DNA of 64,000 bases. It comes from Ursus arctos. Lineage: Eukaryota; Chordata; Mammalia; Carnivora; Ursidae. The stretch spans positions 31,136,475-31,200,474 of the forward strand of contig NW_026622808.1 in the NCBI RefSeq assembly GCF_023065955.2. The letters run 5' to 3'. Position 1 is the stretch's first letter, and each line of letters begins with the position of its first letter. Positions 55,901-64,000 of the stretch are shown one piece after another. The position numbers were made by a program, and so were the translations under genes. Below the pieces are notes generated by a model. That model saw nothing but the letters and a program-made list of their open reading frames with translations. It ran no database searches and had not been told where the DNA came from.

Positions 55901-58900
55901 CCTTTGCCCTAGACATCTCTTTCTCCGCTGTCCTTCCACTAGTGCCGGGTAAACCCTCTACTCATTCGTTTGCACGCCCGGCCAGGAAGCCCACCAGGCA
56001 AGAACCGGGGAATAATGAGTCCTACTGCACAGCTCTGATCCCTGGCCTTGGCTGGGCCTCCCTCTGCTGGAGGACTCTTGCCTCACCCTCCCTGATTTCC
56101 AAATGAACTTCCCAAACAGCTATTTCACGTTTTTGCAACTCTTCCAAGGTCACGTTTTTGCAACTCTTCCAAGGTCACGTTTTTGCAACTCTTCCAAGGT
56201 CTCCGTCTGCTCATTTAACAGGATTGTAGCAAACTCGTCACCCAACACAGGCCCCCTCTTCTGGGAATCAAAATTCCCTTACGGTGGTTTATTCAACAGG
56301 AATAGGCCTGCCTCTTACCTCAGTCTGGGTTCCCCAGGAGCAGGCCCTAAGACGGGTGGTTTATTTGGGAGGGGCAGAAAGCACAGAGAGGGGAAAGGGA
56401 CAAGGAACAAGGCAGGGAAAGCCGCCACCAAAGGGTGTTACTGGCCAAGTGACCTTCATGGGTAACGGGGCTTAGCTGAGTCGTCCCGCCTAAGGGACTA
56501 GAGGGCTCAGCTATTACACGGCCCGCCGCGCAGCTACTGCTCGAGGGCTGCTCCTAGGGGACGCCAACACCCCGCACCTCAGGCCTTGCTGCCCCCGACA
56601 TCCTCTGACATAGGAGGTGCAGGGACTGGCGGGCAGGCGGGCAGGCGCTGAAAGGGCAGCGGGGATGTGGCCAGGACCCCACCACTCCCAGTGCTGGGTG
56701 CTATCACAATCGCTAGTGGGTATCGAGTGAGAAACAGACATGGAGACAGACGTGACACGCGGTACCCGAAGGGAGTGACCACGGAAGCGTCCAGGCCCGG
56801 GGATCCAGGTGCCCGCAGGCACGGAGTGCAGACTCCGCACTAGACGGAGCTTGCCGCAGTCCGTCTGCTACCGCGGCCCCAGGCGCCCCCACCTCCCGGG
56901 GCTCACGCCCACACGCAATCCCCCCGAGAGTGCGCTGCGCCTAGTGACTGGCTTCTGACAAACAGATGACAACAACAGTAATGAGATGTCGTTTCTGAGA
57001 TTAGGTTACAAAAGATTATAACCCTTGGGGACGTAATGCTGAGTGAAATAAGCCAGTCACAAAAAACAAGTACTGTACAATTCTACTTACACGAGAGACC
57101 TAAAGTAATAGATTTATAGCCACAGAAGGAGCAACGCTGGTTGCCAGCGGCTGGAGGAGGAGGGGGTTAATGGGTATGGAGCTTCTGCTTTACAAGATGA
57201 AAGGTTACAGAGACGGACGGCTGCGCTACACGAATGTATTTAATACCAGCGAACTGTGTACCTGCAAAGGGTTCATACGGTAACTTTTATGTTGTGTATT
57301 GACACGCACACGTGTGCACACGCGCATAACTGGAAAGAAAAAGACGCTAATTCTTCCTCTTTCCCGTTCTTCAGGGGCCGCCACTCTGGTGAAGTTATGA
57401 GCCCTGTCATGAACTTCTCTGGAAGGTCCACGAAGCAAGGAACTGAGGGGACCCTCCGCCAGCACACGGTGAGGAAGGGAGCCTCTCAGCTCAACGGCCT
57501 GCAAGAAACCTGTCTGCCGACTGACCGCGGAGCGGGCCTGGAAGGAGATCCTCCCCAGCCGGCTTGGAGATGACTGCGGCCTTGGCTGACACCTTGAGTG
57601 CAGCCCTGGGAGACCCTGAGCTAGAGGACCCAGATAAGAAAACCAGGGCCCAGAGAGATAAAGGATGTGTCCAAGGACAGAGGTGACAGGCAGCTGAGCC
57701 AGGATTCAAGCCAGGGCCGCCCAATTCTCAAGCCTGTTTTTTCTCAAAAGCCAATGTGCCTGGGTAGTTGGGAACCATGCGAGTTCCCGCAGGAAACAGG
57801 AAACAAATGGGAAGGCCCAACACAAGCAGTGCAGTAGGGGAGCTGAGGTCTTAGGGATCCCCAGGGTCTCCAGCCACCAGCATTCACAGCATGAGGCACT
57901 GACCGGAGCTCCTTGGAAACCCCACGTCCAGGCTCAGCCACCACCACAAATACCGCAGCGCTGGCCCTGGAAGCCCAGTCGGCTCTGCGGCCAGCCCGGC
58001 AGGGCTTCATGGGAAGTTCAGGTTTCCTGATGACTGGGTCTAGGGAAGCCAGGCCAGTGCGGGAGACCTCAGCTTGTTTTGTTCTTGTTTCTTTAAACAC
58101 AGTCCTTCCTCTACATTCAAATAGAGCAACCTAGAGCTCCAGGGAGTTTACCTTTATGCTGACAACACCCAGGGGCTCTCTGTAAAACAGTGACAGAAGA
58201 CGCCTGTTACTCAGCAATTCTGACAAACAGGGCTCCTGATCCTTGTCCTCCAGCCCCAGGCATGTAAGGGGGGGGCGGGGGGGGGCAGGGAAGGGCAGGC
58301 TCAGGGGACCGAGCTGGGTTCAACTTCTAGTGCCAGCCCTGGCTGTAGGCCTTGGACAACGGTGTCTGCACTCTCTAAGCCCTAGGCTCTTCCTAGGGAA
58401 CAGGGATGGAATCCCAGACCTCACACATCAACTGGGAGGACCCAAAAAAAACCACATACAACCATTCGGCAAAGTGGCCAAAAACATGTCAGTTATATGG
58501 GGTTACATTACCATGGCTTACAACCATTAAAATTAGATTTGGCGTCTCCTGAAGATCAATCCCTCCACTCCTTTCACACCCCCACCCTTCTCCTAAGCAT
58601 GGTCACCTCCATCCCCAAGTTTCTCCAAGTTCAATACAACTGCTCCTACTGCCACTTTCCTCATGTCCTTGCCTCTGGGGGACTGGCTTCCCACTGCCCA
58701 CACACTCAAAGTTGAAACCCCACCGCCGCAGATTCAACTTGGCCCCAGCTACCTCATCACCTATCATGCTCCAAGAAAAATGCCTCACTTGACATTCCTG
58801 CCCCGCTACAGAAGCCACAGTTCCTCTGTCCAACAAGAAGCTTTTCTTCAGCATCCACTGTGTTAAAATACCGGACTGCACATGCTTGAATGGAACACAA

Positions 58901-61583
58901 TTCCTACTGGGTGGAAATACAGAGCAGAGAGGAGAAACAGGGCAAGAAAGCTGGGGAAGGCTTCCTGAAGAGAGTGGCATCTGAGCTCAGGCTGACGGAC
59001 TGCGGGCCTGCTGTGTCCCCGAGGGCAATCCAAGCATTTGAACTTTGCTCCTTCTCCAGAACTTTGGCCAGATCTGATCAATGACAGTGACAACAGTGAT
59101 AGCCACAAACGTGTCAAAATGCAAGTGATGGGCCAGGCACCGCACTAAGCCTTTGCCTGCCTTCGAGTAATCCTCTGATAACTATGATATAGATAGCATT
59201 ACCATCCCCACTTTATGAATGCCGAAACAAGGGCACAAAGGCGTGAAGTAACTTGCCCAAGGTCACATGCGTGTGCGAAATGCAAAGCTTCTACCATTTC
59301 TGCTTTGTTCTTCTCTTTCTCCGGTAAAAGCATCTCTCTTTCTAGAAAGTGTCCCTCCCAACCTGACAAAGCCATTAGTTAGTGACTCCGAGAAAGGGTG
59401 GGCCTGACTCAGAGCACCAGGACCCCGCAGTGGGTCTGAGCCTCCTGCTTCTCCGTGGGAAGTGGTCCTCTCTCGTTCTCAGCCTCATGATGGAGACAAC
59501 TAACAGATGAAGCCAGTCAACAAAGTACCCGCCTTCACCACAGGATCTGGGATGGGGACAGGCAGGTAACCTCACTTAGGATCAACCTGGCACCCTCTCA
59601 CCCTGCACGGGACTGCCTATTGCAACAACACGGGGCTGAAGCTGCCGGAGCTGCTGTTGGGCAGATCAAGAGTGTCGCTGACCGAGCAGAGAGGTGGGCT
59701 GCTCTTGAGGCCCAAGCCATACTATCCCTGGGTTCTAGGACTCCAAAGATGACCTTTTTGCTTACTCTGGTTTGGGCTGAGTCTTCTGTTCCTTGTAACT
59801 AAAGCTTCTGTTTTGCTGGTCTGAATTTTTAGCACGGACTGTCCGTGGAGGTAAGGTAACTGACCGCTGACCTGCACAGTACCAGGTGACTGCACCGAGG
59901 CCTTCAAGGCAGGGGTGGGGGTGGGGGTGGCGGGGGCGGTGGAGGGGGCTCCAGTGAGGAAGAGAGAAAACAAACAATCCTCTGATTGTTGGCCCTGAAG
60001 TTATTTGTACACCTGCTTACTATCATCATCCCAGACCAAAGAAGGGCACAATGGAAGTTTAAAGAGCTCACAAACACGTCACCCCCCTCCCCCAATAGCT
60101 GTAGCATTAAATGTCTCCCCTGTACCGTCAGGCCCACCGAACTCCTGGAGTCACGCAGCATCCGCACAGACCACCCTGCTGTGACCAGGAGCCAGTGCCA
60201 CTCTGTGGTACAAGTGCATCCAGAGGTTAATGAAGGTAAAAGGTCTGAACCAAGAAGGGCCTATGCTGCGCCAATGGTCAAGCTGGGACATGAAGTCACA
60301 GAGCTGGCTTCTGCCAGCATCGGACCATGCTCCCTCTGACCTTGATGGACAGAGTCCTAGTAAGACGGATTCATGTACAGCTTAATACACACCCAGCTGA
60401 CCAGCCAGGTCTCTGTTTAGCACCAGCAGGGCTAAGTTTTTAACAAGATACCTGATGGCTACATTACCCACGAAGGGAACAGAAAGGAATGTATACTCAC
60501 TGTCAGAGAGAGGGCGGGAGAGGAAGAGCTCTGCTCTCTGAGCTCTGGTTCTCTTCCTTAACCACACACCCAGACCAGCACGAATCCACGGGACCAAAGC
60601 ACAAGTGGAAGGAAGGACCCTTTATCCACTAGCTGGCAGGTAAAAGTTAGAGATGGGCTAACTTGTAAGATCTCCGAAGAACGAGTCCAGTGTCACAGCG
60701 AGTGAGCTCCCCTGCCTGAGACCCTGTACTGGAGCGGCTGTTACTTCCTCGTGGACATCAGTGCTCAGCTCAGAGACAGTCAACCGAGGACAGTGTGGTC
60801 CAGAAGCAGCACGGACCTGGGGTCAGGAGTCCTGGGGTTCGGATGCAGTGCTGACCCCACGTAAACTAAACAACAGAGGCCCTTCATCACTCTGGGCCCC
60901 GCCTCCTTAACTGTAGAAGGTATTAAAAAAAAACCCCAAACACAAAAACTCAACTCTTTCTACCTAACTGCGTTGTAAGGAGAAAATCGGACCTAACCAA
61001 TCTGAAAAAATGAGGTGCGCACTGCATACATTGATGATGTCAAGACTCCGACGACAGAACATTCTCTAGGGATGCTCCATGGTCAGTCATGGTTCTCATG
61101 ACCACCTGGGGCAAGGAGGAGATGGCTTGTCTGCCAGAGCACTGCTCGGCCCCGCACGTGGTGTGTGGGCAGCCCAGCTAGGAAGCCAGACCCATCTGGC
61201 CATAGCGACAACAACCACAGGTCCCAGCCCGCTGTAGGACAGTCACACTTTTGTGTCATTTGGGGTTTCCTTTCAGAAAAGGTTATTCGTTAACTGTGTG
61301 ACTAAGTATTTGCGGTGTCTCAGCAAAGCCGGTCAAGCGCACGTATCCACCAATCAGAAGCTGGCCACCCCCACTCTCACTCCCAGAACCCCTGCCTTGG
61401 CCGATCTCCACCCAACCCTAGGGGCTCTCCCCGGCCACACGCTGAGCACCTACCCACTCTGGCCGCTCACTGGGCTCCCCTGGTTTGTGGTCAGGGGCCG
61501 CAGGCGGGGGCGAGTAGTCCTTCACGGGCGTGGTGAACTCCACCGGTCCTGTCCCTGGCAGGGGCAGTTTCAGCAGCGGGCAG
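40690..61583 (-). CDS. SCAP: SCAP, SREBP cleavage-activating protein (exons 3-23; 5' end outside window)
   Basis: ER membrane sterol sensor. It carries SREBP1/2 in COPII vesicles to the Golgi when sterols are low and is retained by INSIG when they are high. Exons 3-23 join in frame to 3718 nt. Numbering by the 41 residues missing from exon 2 gives 1279 residues, the human length. Visible features: luminal loop 1 (exons 3-7) with N263 in an NCS sequon; sterol-sensing domain, helices 2-6 (about 280-446), with Tyr298 and Asp443, positions where sterol-resistant mutations are known; COPII-binding MELADL at 447-452; luminal loop 7 with N590 and N641 sequons; helix 8 ([20 protein letters not shown]) in exon 15; cytosolic WD40 repeats from exon 16 to the stop. 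Start codon, signal-anchor helix 1 and promoter lie beyond 64000. It converges with PTPN23. Confidence 0.97.
41019..41225 (-). CDS. SCAP: SCAP exon 22
   Basis: Encodes residues 1130-1198, two WD blades ([11 protein letters not shown] and [12 protein letters not shown]). Donor gtgggc. Confidence 0.96.
41427..41507 (-). CDS. SCAP: SCAP exon 21
   Basis: Encodes residues 1103-1129 ([20 protein letters not shown]...YIDQ), WD40 repeat. Donor gtgagg. Confidence 0.95.
41667..41833 (-). CDS. SCAP: SCAP exon 20
   Basis: Encodes residues 1047-1102 ([20 protein letters not shown]...SQDHTLR), WD40 repeat. Donor gtgagg. Confidence 0.95.
41940..42022 (-). CDS. SCAP: SCAP exon 19
   Basis: Encodes residues 1019-1046 ([20 protein letters not shown]...). 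Donor gtcaga; frame requires this junction. Confidence 0.94.
42023..43644 (-). other. SCAP: SCAP intron 18
   Basis: 1.6 kb holding the SINE at 42352-42547. The remainder shows no gene or repeat I recognise. Confidence 0.85.
42352..42547 (-). mobile_element. Can-SINE, bear-type, sense to SCAP
   Basis: Perfect 16 bp duplication taaaggaggggcttct (42336-42351 and 42548-42563). The only SINE found between 29366 and 61930. Confidence 0.95.
43645..43730 (-). CDS. SCAP: SCAP exon 18
   Basis: Encodes residues 991-1018 ([20 protein letters not shown]...LDK), WD40 repeat. Donor gtgaga. Confidence 0.95.
43820..44342 (-). CDS. SCAP: SCAP exon 17
   Basis: Encodes residues 816-990: a Ser/Pro-rich cytosolic linker starting [17 protein letters not shown], then a WD strand ([20 protein letters not shown]). 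It holds a DSGxxS motif at 820-825. The acceptor used gives G-QRR at the junction. Confidence 0.93.
44429..44544 (-). CDS. SCAP: SCAP exon 16
   Basis: Encodes residues 778-815 ([20 protein letters not shown]...RP), the first WD40 repeat with a GH..CVWD signature. Donor gtaggt. Confidence 0.94.
44615..44816 (-). CDS. SCAP: SCAP exon 15
   Basis: Encodes residues 710-777: helix 8 and the juxtamembrane [20 protein letters not shown] segment leading to the WD domain. Donor gtgagt. Confidence 0.95.
44904..45092 (-). CDS. SCAP: SCAP exon 14
   Basis: Encodes residues 647-709 ([20 protein letters not shown]...DVTLY), end of luminal loop 7. Its acceptor is preceded by a run of C on the coding strand. 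Confidence 0.94.
45093..45601 (-). other. SCAP: SCAP intron 13
   Basis: 509 bp, no repeat recognised. A G run (plus strand) lies next to the exon 14 acceptor. Confidence 0.8.
45602..45978 (-). CDS. SCAP: SCAP exon 13
   Basis: Encodes residues 522-646: helix 7 ([13 protein letters not shown]) and luminal loop 7 with N590 (NQT), Tyr640 and N641 (YNIT). Donor gtgagt. Confidence 0.95.
45979..46816 (-). other. SCAP: SCAP intron 12
   Basis: 838 bp, no repeat or gene recognised. Confidence 0.8.
46817..47035 (-). CDS. SCAP: SCAP exon 12
   Basis: Encodes residues 449-521, starting with LADL of the COPII signal and running through the cytosolic loop into helix 7. Donor gtaccc. Confidence 0.95.
47171..47269 (-). 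CDS. SCAP: SCAP exon 11
   Basis: Encodes residues 416-448 ([20 protein letters not shown]...SIDIRRME), helix 6 with Asp443. It ends after the first two residues of the MELADL signal. Donor gtagga. Confidence 0.95.
47270..48467 (-). other. SCAP: SCAP intron 10
   Basis: 1.2 kb, no gene or repeat recognised. Confidence 0.8.
48468..48562 (-). CDS. SCAP: SCAP exon 10
   Basis: Encodes residues 384-415 ([20 protein letters not shown]...), helix 5. Donor gtaagg. Confidence 0.95.
48563..49520 (-). other. SCAP: SCAP intron 9
   Basis: 958 bp. Chance ORFs on both strands only. Confidence 0.8.
49521..49633 (-). CDS. SCAP: SCAP exon 9
   Basis: Encodes residues 346-383 ([20 protein letters not shown]...RIAQ), helix 4 of the sterol-sensing domain. 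Donor gtaacg. Confidence 0.95.
49634..50921 (-). other. SCAP: SCAP intron 8
   Basis: 1.3 kb. Contains an imperfect CA-rich stretch at about 50640-50770 (acacacgcacacg, acacacacaccc, tacatgtattacatgtatg). Confidence 0.8.
50922..51048 (-). CDS. SCAP: SCAP exon 8
   Basis: Encodes residues 304-345 ([20 protein letters not shown]...), helix 3 of the sterol-sensing domain. Donor gtaggt. Confidence 0.95.
51049..51451 (-). other. SCAP: SCAP intron 7
   Basis: 403 bp, nothing recognised inside. Confidence 0.8.
51452..51624 (-). CDS. SCAP: SCAP exon 7
   Basis: Encodes residues 246-303 with the N263 glycosylation sequon (PNCS), helix 2 and Tyr298 (YIYFST). Donor gtgggt. The acceptor lies just beyond a C run. 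Confidence 0.95.
51625..52267 (-). other. SCAP: SCAP intron 6
   Basis: 643 bp with a G run at about 51639-51652 (plus strand) close to the exon 7 acceptor. Confidence 0.8.
52268..52373 (-). CDS. SCAP: SCAP exon 6
   Basis: Encodes residues 211-245 ([20 protein letters not shown]...). It includes the region of Tyr234, reported to matter for loop 1-loop 7 contact. Donor gtaagg. Confidence 0.95.
52539..52759 (-). CDS. SCAP: SCAP exon 5
   Basis: Encodes residues 137-210 ([20 protein letters not shown]...SATLK), luminal loop 1. Donor gtacct. Confidence 0.95.
52760..53507 (-). other. SCAP: SCAP intron 4
   Basis: 748 bp, no repeat recognised. Confidence 0.8.
53508..53665 (-). CDS. SCAP: SCAP exon 4
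   Basis: Encodes residues 85-136 ([20 protein letters not shown]...), luminal loop 1. Acceptor ctgcag, donor gtatct. Confidence 0.95.
53862..54073. mobile_element. hAT-Charlie type non-autonomous element
   Basis: Starts caggggtcggcagactaggg and ends with the inverted counterpart (gaaccggcctgcca). Internal ggaacacagccgtgcccact and cccacaaagcctaaagc match the common mammalian element of this type. Confidence 0.75.
54170..54290 (+). mobile_element. MIR fragment
   Basis: ctctggatttcagtttcatcactgtgaaagggggtg follows the MIR core. Confidence 0.6.
56125..56199 (+). repeat. 25 bp minisatellite, three perfect copies
   Basis: Unit tcacgtttttgcaactcttc plus caagg, repeated at 56125-56149, 56150-56174 and 56175-56199 with no mismatch. 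Each unit contains a CACG core. Confidence 0.97.
57010..57310 (+). mobile_element. L1M 3' end
   Basis: gagtgaaataagccagtcac, gctggttgccagcggctgg, gaactgtgtacctgcaaagg, taacttttatgttgtgtatt in consensus order. Confidence 0.85.
57620..57725 (-). mobile_element. MIR fragment
   Basis: ggcccagagagataaaggatgtgtccaagg and gagccaggattcaagccagg: reverse MIR core and head. Confidence 0.7.
59105..59285 (-). mobile_element. MIR SINE
   Basis: gggccaggcaccgcactaagcc, ccatccccactttatgaatg, agtaacttgcccaaggtcac: reverse MIR in full order. Confidence 0.88.
60800..61000 (+). mobile_element. MIR SINE, diverged
   Basis: gtcaggagtcctggggttcg, then cttcatcactctgggccccgcctcc and ctgcgttgtaaggag. Confidence 0.65.
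61454..61583 (-). CDS. SCAP: SCAP exon 3
   Basis: Encodes residues 42-84 ([21 protein letters not shown]...PEW), the start of luminal loop 1. The first base completes codon 41 from exon 2. Acceptor tcccag, donor gtaggt on the minus strand. Confidence 0.94.
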
Positions 61584-61929
61584 CTGGGACGAACAAGGAG
61601 AGGAGGGTTAGAACATGGCAGGAGCACAGTGTGTGTCGGGATGAGCGACGTGGGAGCCACTGCAGGTACTCTGCGTTCTCCCTGCTGGGACTGTGCGTTG
61701 TAAAATACCAGAATCATAAAACTTCCGGACTAGAAAGACACACAGAAGCCACCTAGATCAGAATTTTTTAAGCTCATTTTTAGTCACAGAAAGCTTACAA
61801 GGAAGTCCAATTCATAGAACAGACGGGTTGAATATTTTTAGAGATGTAATAAAGATGCTAAAAAAAATAAAAGAAAGAAAAACTTGTCGAATTAGATGTA
61901 AGTAAGACTACAGTAAGAAACTGGCGGGG

Positions 61930-62115
61930 GGGGGGCGCCTGGGTGGCTCAGTCATTAGGTGTCTGCCTTCAGCTCAGGATGTGATCCCAGGGTCCTGGGA
62001 TTGAGCCCCACATAGGGCTCCTCCGCTGGGAGCCTGCTTCTTTCTCTCCCACTCCCCCTGCTTGTGTTCCCTCTCTCACTGTGTCAAATAAATAAATAAA
62101 ATTAAAAAAAAAAAA
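61930..62115 (+). mobile_element. Can-SINE, forward
   Basis: ggcgcctgggtggctcagtc head and A-tail. Duplication aaactggcgggg at 61918-61929 and 62116-62127. Confidence 0.94.
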
Positions 62116-62357
62116 AAACTGGCGGGGAAATCTATAAAAATCCCGAAGGATCCTGATGCACATTGCTGGACAACTGCTCCAATGTAAAGAGATCACGAAA
62201 ATCGTGTAGAACACACCGAGGGTGTGGTTTACGCTCAGACCCACCATTCACATGGGAAAACCTTGGCCTTATACCAAAAAGCTGGCAAACTGATGTGCAC
62301 TTGGTTTCACATCTTTTCAACAAAACTTCTGTTTTTAATTGAAAATTAGCTTTTATA

Positions 62358-62575
62358 GGGGCGCCTGGGTGGCACAGTGGTTAAAGCGTCTGCCTTCGGC
62401 TCAGGGCGTGATCCCGGCGTTATGGGATCGAGCCCCACATCAGGCTCCTCTGCTATGAGCCTGCTTCTTCCTCTCCCACTCCCCCTGCCTGTGTTCCCTC
62501 TCTCGCTGGCTGTCTCTATCTCTGTCAAATAAATAAAATCTTTAAAAAAAAAAAAAAAGAAAAAGAAAAAAAAAA
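62358..62575 (+). mobile_element. Can-SINE, forward, young bear-type copy
   Basis: ggcacagtggttaaagcgtc and gatcccggcgttatggg diagnostics. Duplication gaaaattagcttttata at 62341-62357 and 62576-62592. Confidence 0.95.
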
Positions 62576-62619
62576 GAAAATTAGCTTTTATAGAATTGAG
62601 AATTAGCTTTTATAGACTA

Positions 62620-64000
62620 TGACGCACAAATCTTAACTATGCAGTTCAATGAATTTTTACATACACGTTCACCTGTATAATCACTACCTACATCAAGCTA
62701 CAGAACATTTCCAGAACCTCAGAAGGCAGCCTCGTGCCCTTGCTCAGTGAAGAGCATCCCCCAAACTACTATCAGGGGACACCTGGGTGACTCAGTCAGT
62801 CAAGCGTCTGACTCTAGTCCCAGCTCAGGTCTTGATCTCAGGGTCGTGAGTTTGAGCCCTGCACTGGGCTCCACACTGGGTGTGGAGCCTACTTAAATAA
62901 ATCAAAAAATAAAAAGAACTTCTATCCCCATAAATTAGTTTTGCCTTTTTAATGGCTTATAAATGAAATCACCCATTCCATGTGTGTACTCTCTGGTGAC
63001 TGGCTGCTTGCACTTAAATTTTATCTGCTAGATTCATCCATAGCGCTGCACGCAGCCGATCACCCTTTCCCGCAGATACGTGCCATCCCACTGGATTATA
63101 CTTCAGTGCGTGTTTCCAATCCACTGTCAAGGAACCTGTGGCTGGTTTCCAGTTTCCGTTATTAAGAACAGAACTACTACGGTCATTCTTATATATGGCT
63201 TTTGGTGGCCATAAGCACTCACTTCTGTTGGGTGTGCTCCCAGAAGACAACTTCTGGGGTGAGGGCACACATGTCCAGCTTCACAGACAACACCAATTTT
63301 CCAAAGTAGTTGTACAAATGTATGTTCCCACCAGTAGCGTGACAGGAGTTCCAACTGCTCCAGAGCCTTGCCACCTCTAGATGCCGTCAGGCCAATTAAC
63401 TGTACCCATGTCGAGGAGGAGGCAGTAGGGTCTCTCTGTGTTTTCAATGTGCAACAATGTTGAAAATTCTTTTGCACGCTTGTTGGCCATTTGGACAAAT
63501 CCTCTTGTGAAGTCCTTCAACTCTTTCGACTATCTTCTCATTGATTTATAGCTCTTTATATATTTTAGTTATGAGTACTGAGTCCTCTTCACAGCCACAT
63601 GTTTTCCTCCTAGTACTACTTTCACAGCACCCCACCAGACTTGGGGTATCATGTTTCCGTTCTCATCTCAAGGTATTTCCTAATTTCCCTTCTGATTACT
63701 TGACTCGACTCACTGGTTGTTTTAGGATGTATTGTTTAACTTCCACTCATTTGTGGATTGTCCAGTTTTCCTTCTAGTATTTTTAGTTTCATTCCACCAT
63801 GATTGGAAAAGACACTCTATGTGATTTCAGTCTTCTTTCATTTATTAAGACTTGTTTAATGTGCCTAACATATGGTCTATCCTGGAGAATGTTCCATGGG
63901 CACTTGAGAAGAACATCAATCCTGCCGTTGCTGGGTGTTCTCTACACGCCTGTTAGGTCTGGCTGGCAGACACCGTTGCTCAAGTCCTCCATTTCCTTAT
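62620..64000 (-). mobile_element. L1 remnant, antisense, interrupted by the SINE at 62775
   Basis: catcaagctacagaacatttcc, ccaaagtagttgtacaaatg and (near the end) tggtctatcctggagaatgttcc are antisense L1 text. Continues past the window. May be two separate fragments. Confidence 0.75.
62775..62918 (+). mobile_element. Carnivore tRNA SINE, older subfamily, forward
   Basis: ggggacacctgggtgactca head, ctgggctccacactgggtgt body, aataaatcaaaaaataaaaa tail. Confidence 0.87.

Larger units (their letters stand above)
53666..61453 (-). other. SCAP: SCAP intron 3
   Basis: 7.8 kb without any Can-SINE. Holds a hAT relic (53862-54073), a 25 bp minisatellite (56125-56199), L1 (57010-57310), and MIR pieces near 54170, 57620, 59105 and 60800. 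No gene inside. Confidence 0.85.
61584..64000 (-). other. SCAP: SCAP intron 2 (partial, continues beyond window)
   Basis: Upstream of exon 3. Contains three SINEs and L1 remnants. Exon 2 with the SCAP start codon is not in the window. Confidence 0.8.

Noticed and set aside
61253..61756. 167-codon plus-strand ORF
   Set aside because: Antisense to SCAP exon 3. The conserved protein is on the minus strand.
61584..64000. Search for SCAP exon 2 (start codon, first membrane helix)
   Set aside because: No minus-strand segment resembling the conserved N-terminal 41 residues is present, so SCAP is treated as 5'-partial.

Overview
The window is mammalian nuclear DNA from a carnivoran. At least 20 copies of the carnivore tRNA-derived SINE (head GGCGCCTGGGTGGC) are present. 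Two of them (28023-28218 and 62358-62575) carry the 'GGCACAGCGGTTAAGCGTCTGC' and 'GATCCCGGCGTT' diagnostics that I associate with bears and the giant panda. The dog-type (SINEC_Cf) and cat-type bodies are absent. I infer a non-canid caniform, probably an ursid; that is recognition from memory, not a database result.

Two convergent protein-coding genes make up most of the window, in the order known from human 3p21.31. PTPN23 (HD-PTP) lies on the + strand. It is complete, with 25 coding exons from an ATG at 14472 to a stop at 40050. I reconstruct 4917 nt, or 1638 residues. SCAP lies on the - strand and is 5'-truncated by the window. Exons 3 to 23 (61583 down to 40690) encode 1238 residues. With the 41 N-terminal residues expected from exon 2 this gives the 1279 residues known for human SCAP. 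The two 3' ends face each other with roughly 290 bp between the poly(A) regions.

Layout: 1-14080 is intergenic DNA upstream of PTPN23, made of SINE, L1, L2, MIR and LTR relics, with a GC-rich CpG-island-like block at 1545-1795. The interval 14080-14930 is the PTPN23 CpG-island promoter, with two ZNF143-like elements, an NRF1-like site and an ETS site. Introns 1 and 2 (14556-31387) hold repeats including a decayed Tigger1 DNA transposon (23600-26016). A compact exon cluster occupies 31388-40050, followed by the SCAP exon cluster at 40690-53665. The long SCAP intron 3 (53666-61453) precedes exon 3, and part of intron 2 runs to the end of the window.

The two proteins work in separate pathways. 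PTPN23 is an ESCRT-associated Bro1-family adaptor that sorts ubiquitinated receptors into multivesicular bodies; its phosphatase-like domain carries substitutions at catalytic motifs. SCAP is the sterol sensor that escorts SREBP from ER to Golgi. I found no RNA gene, no CRISPR array and no convincing new protein-coding gene. The most interesting non-textbook signals are the upstream GC island with a splice-donor-like motif, the duplicated ZNF143 sites, a close head-to-head SINE pair, a DSGxxS motif in the SCAP WD-repeat linker and an almost SINE-free 32 kb tract.
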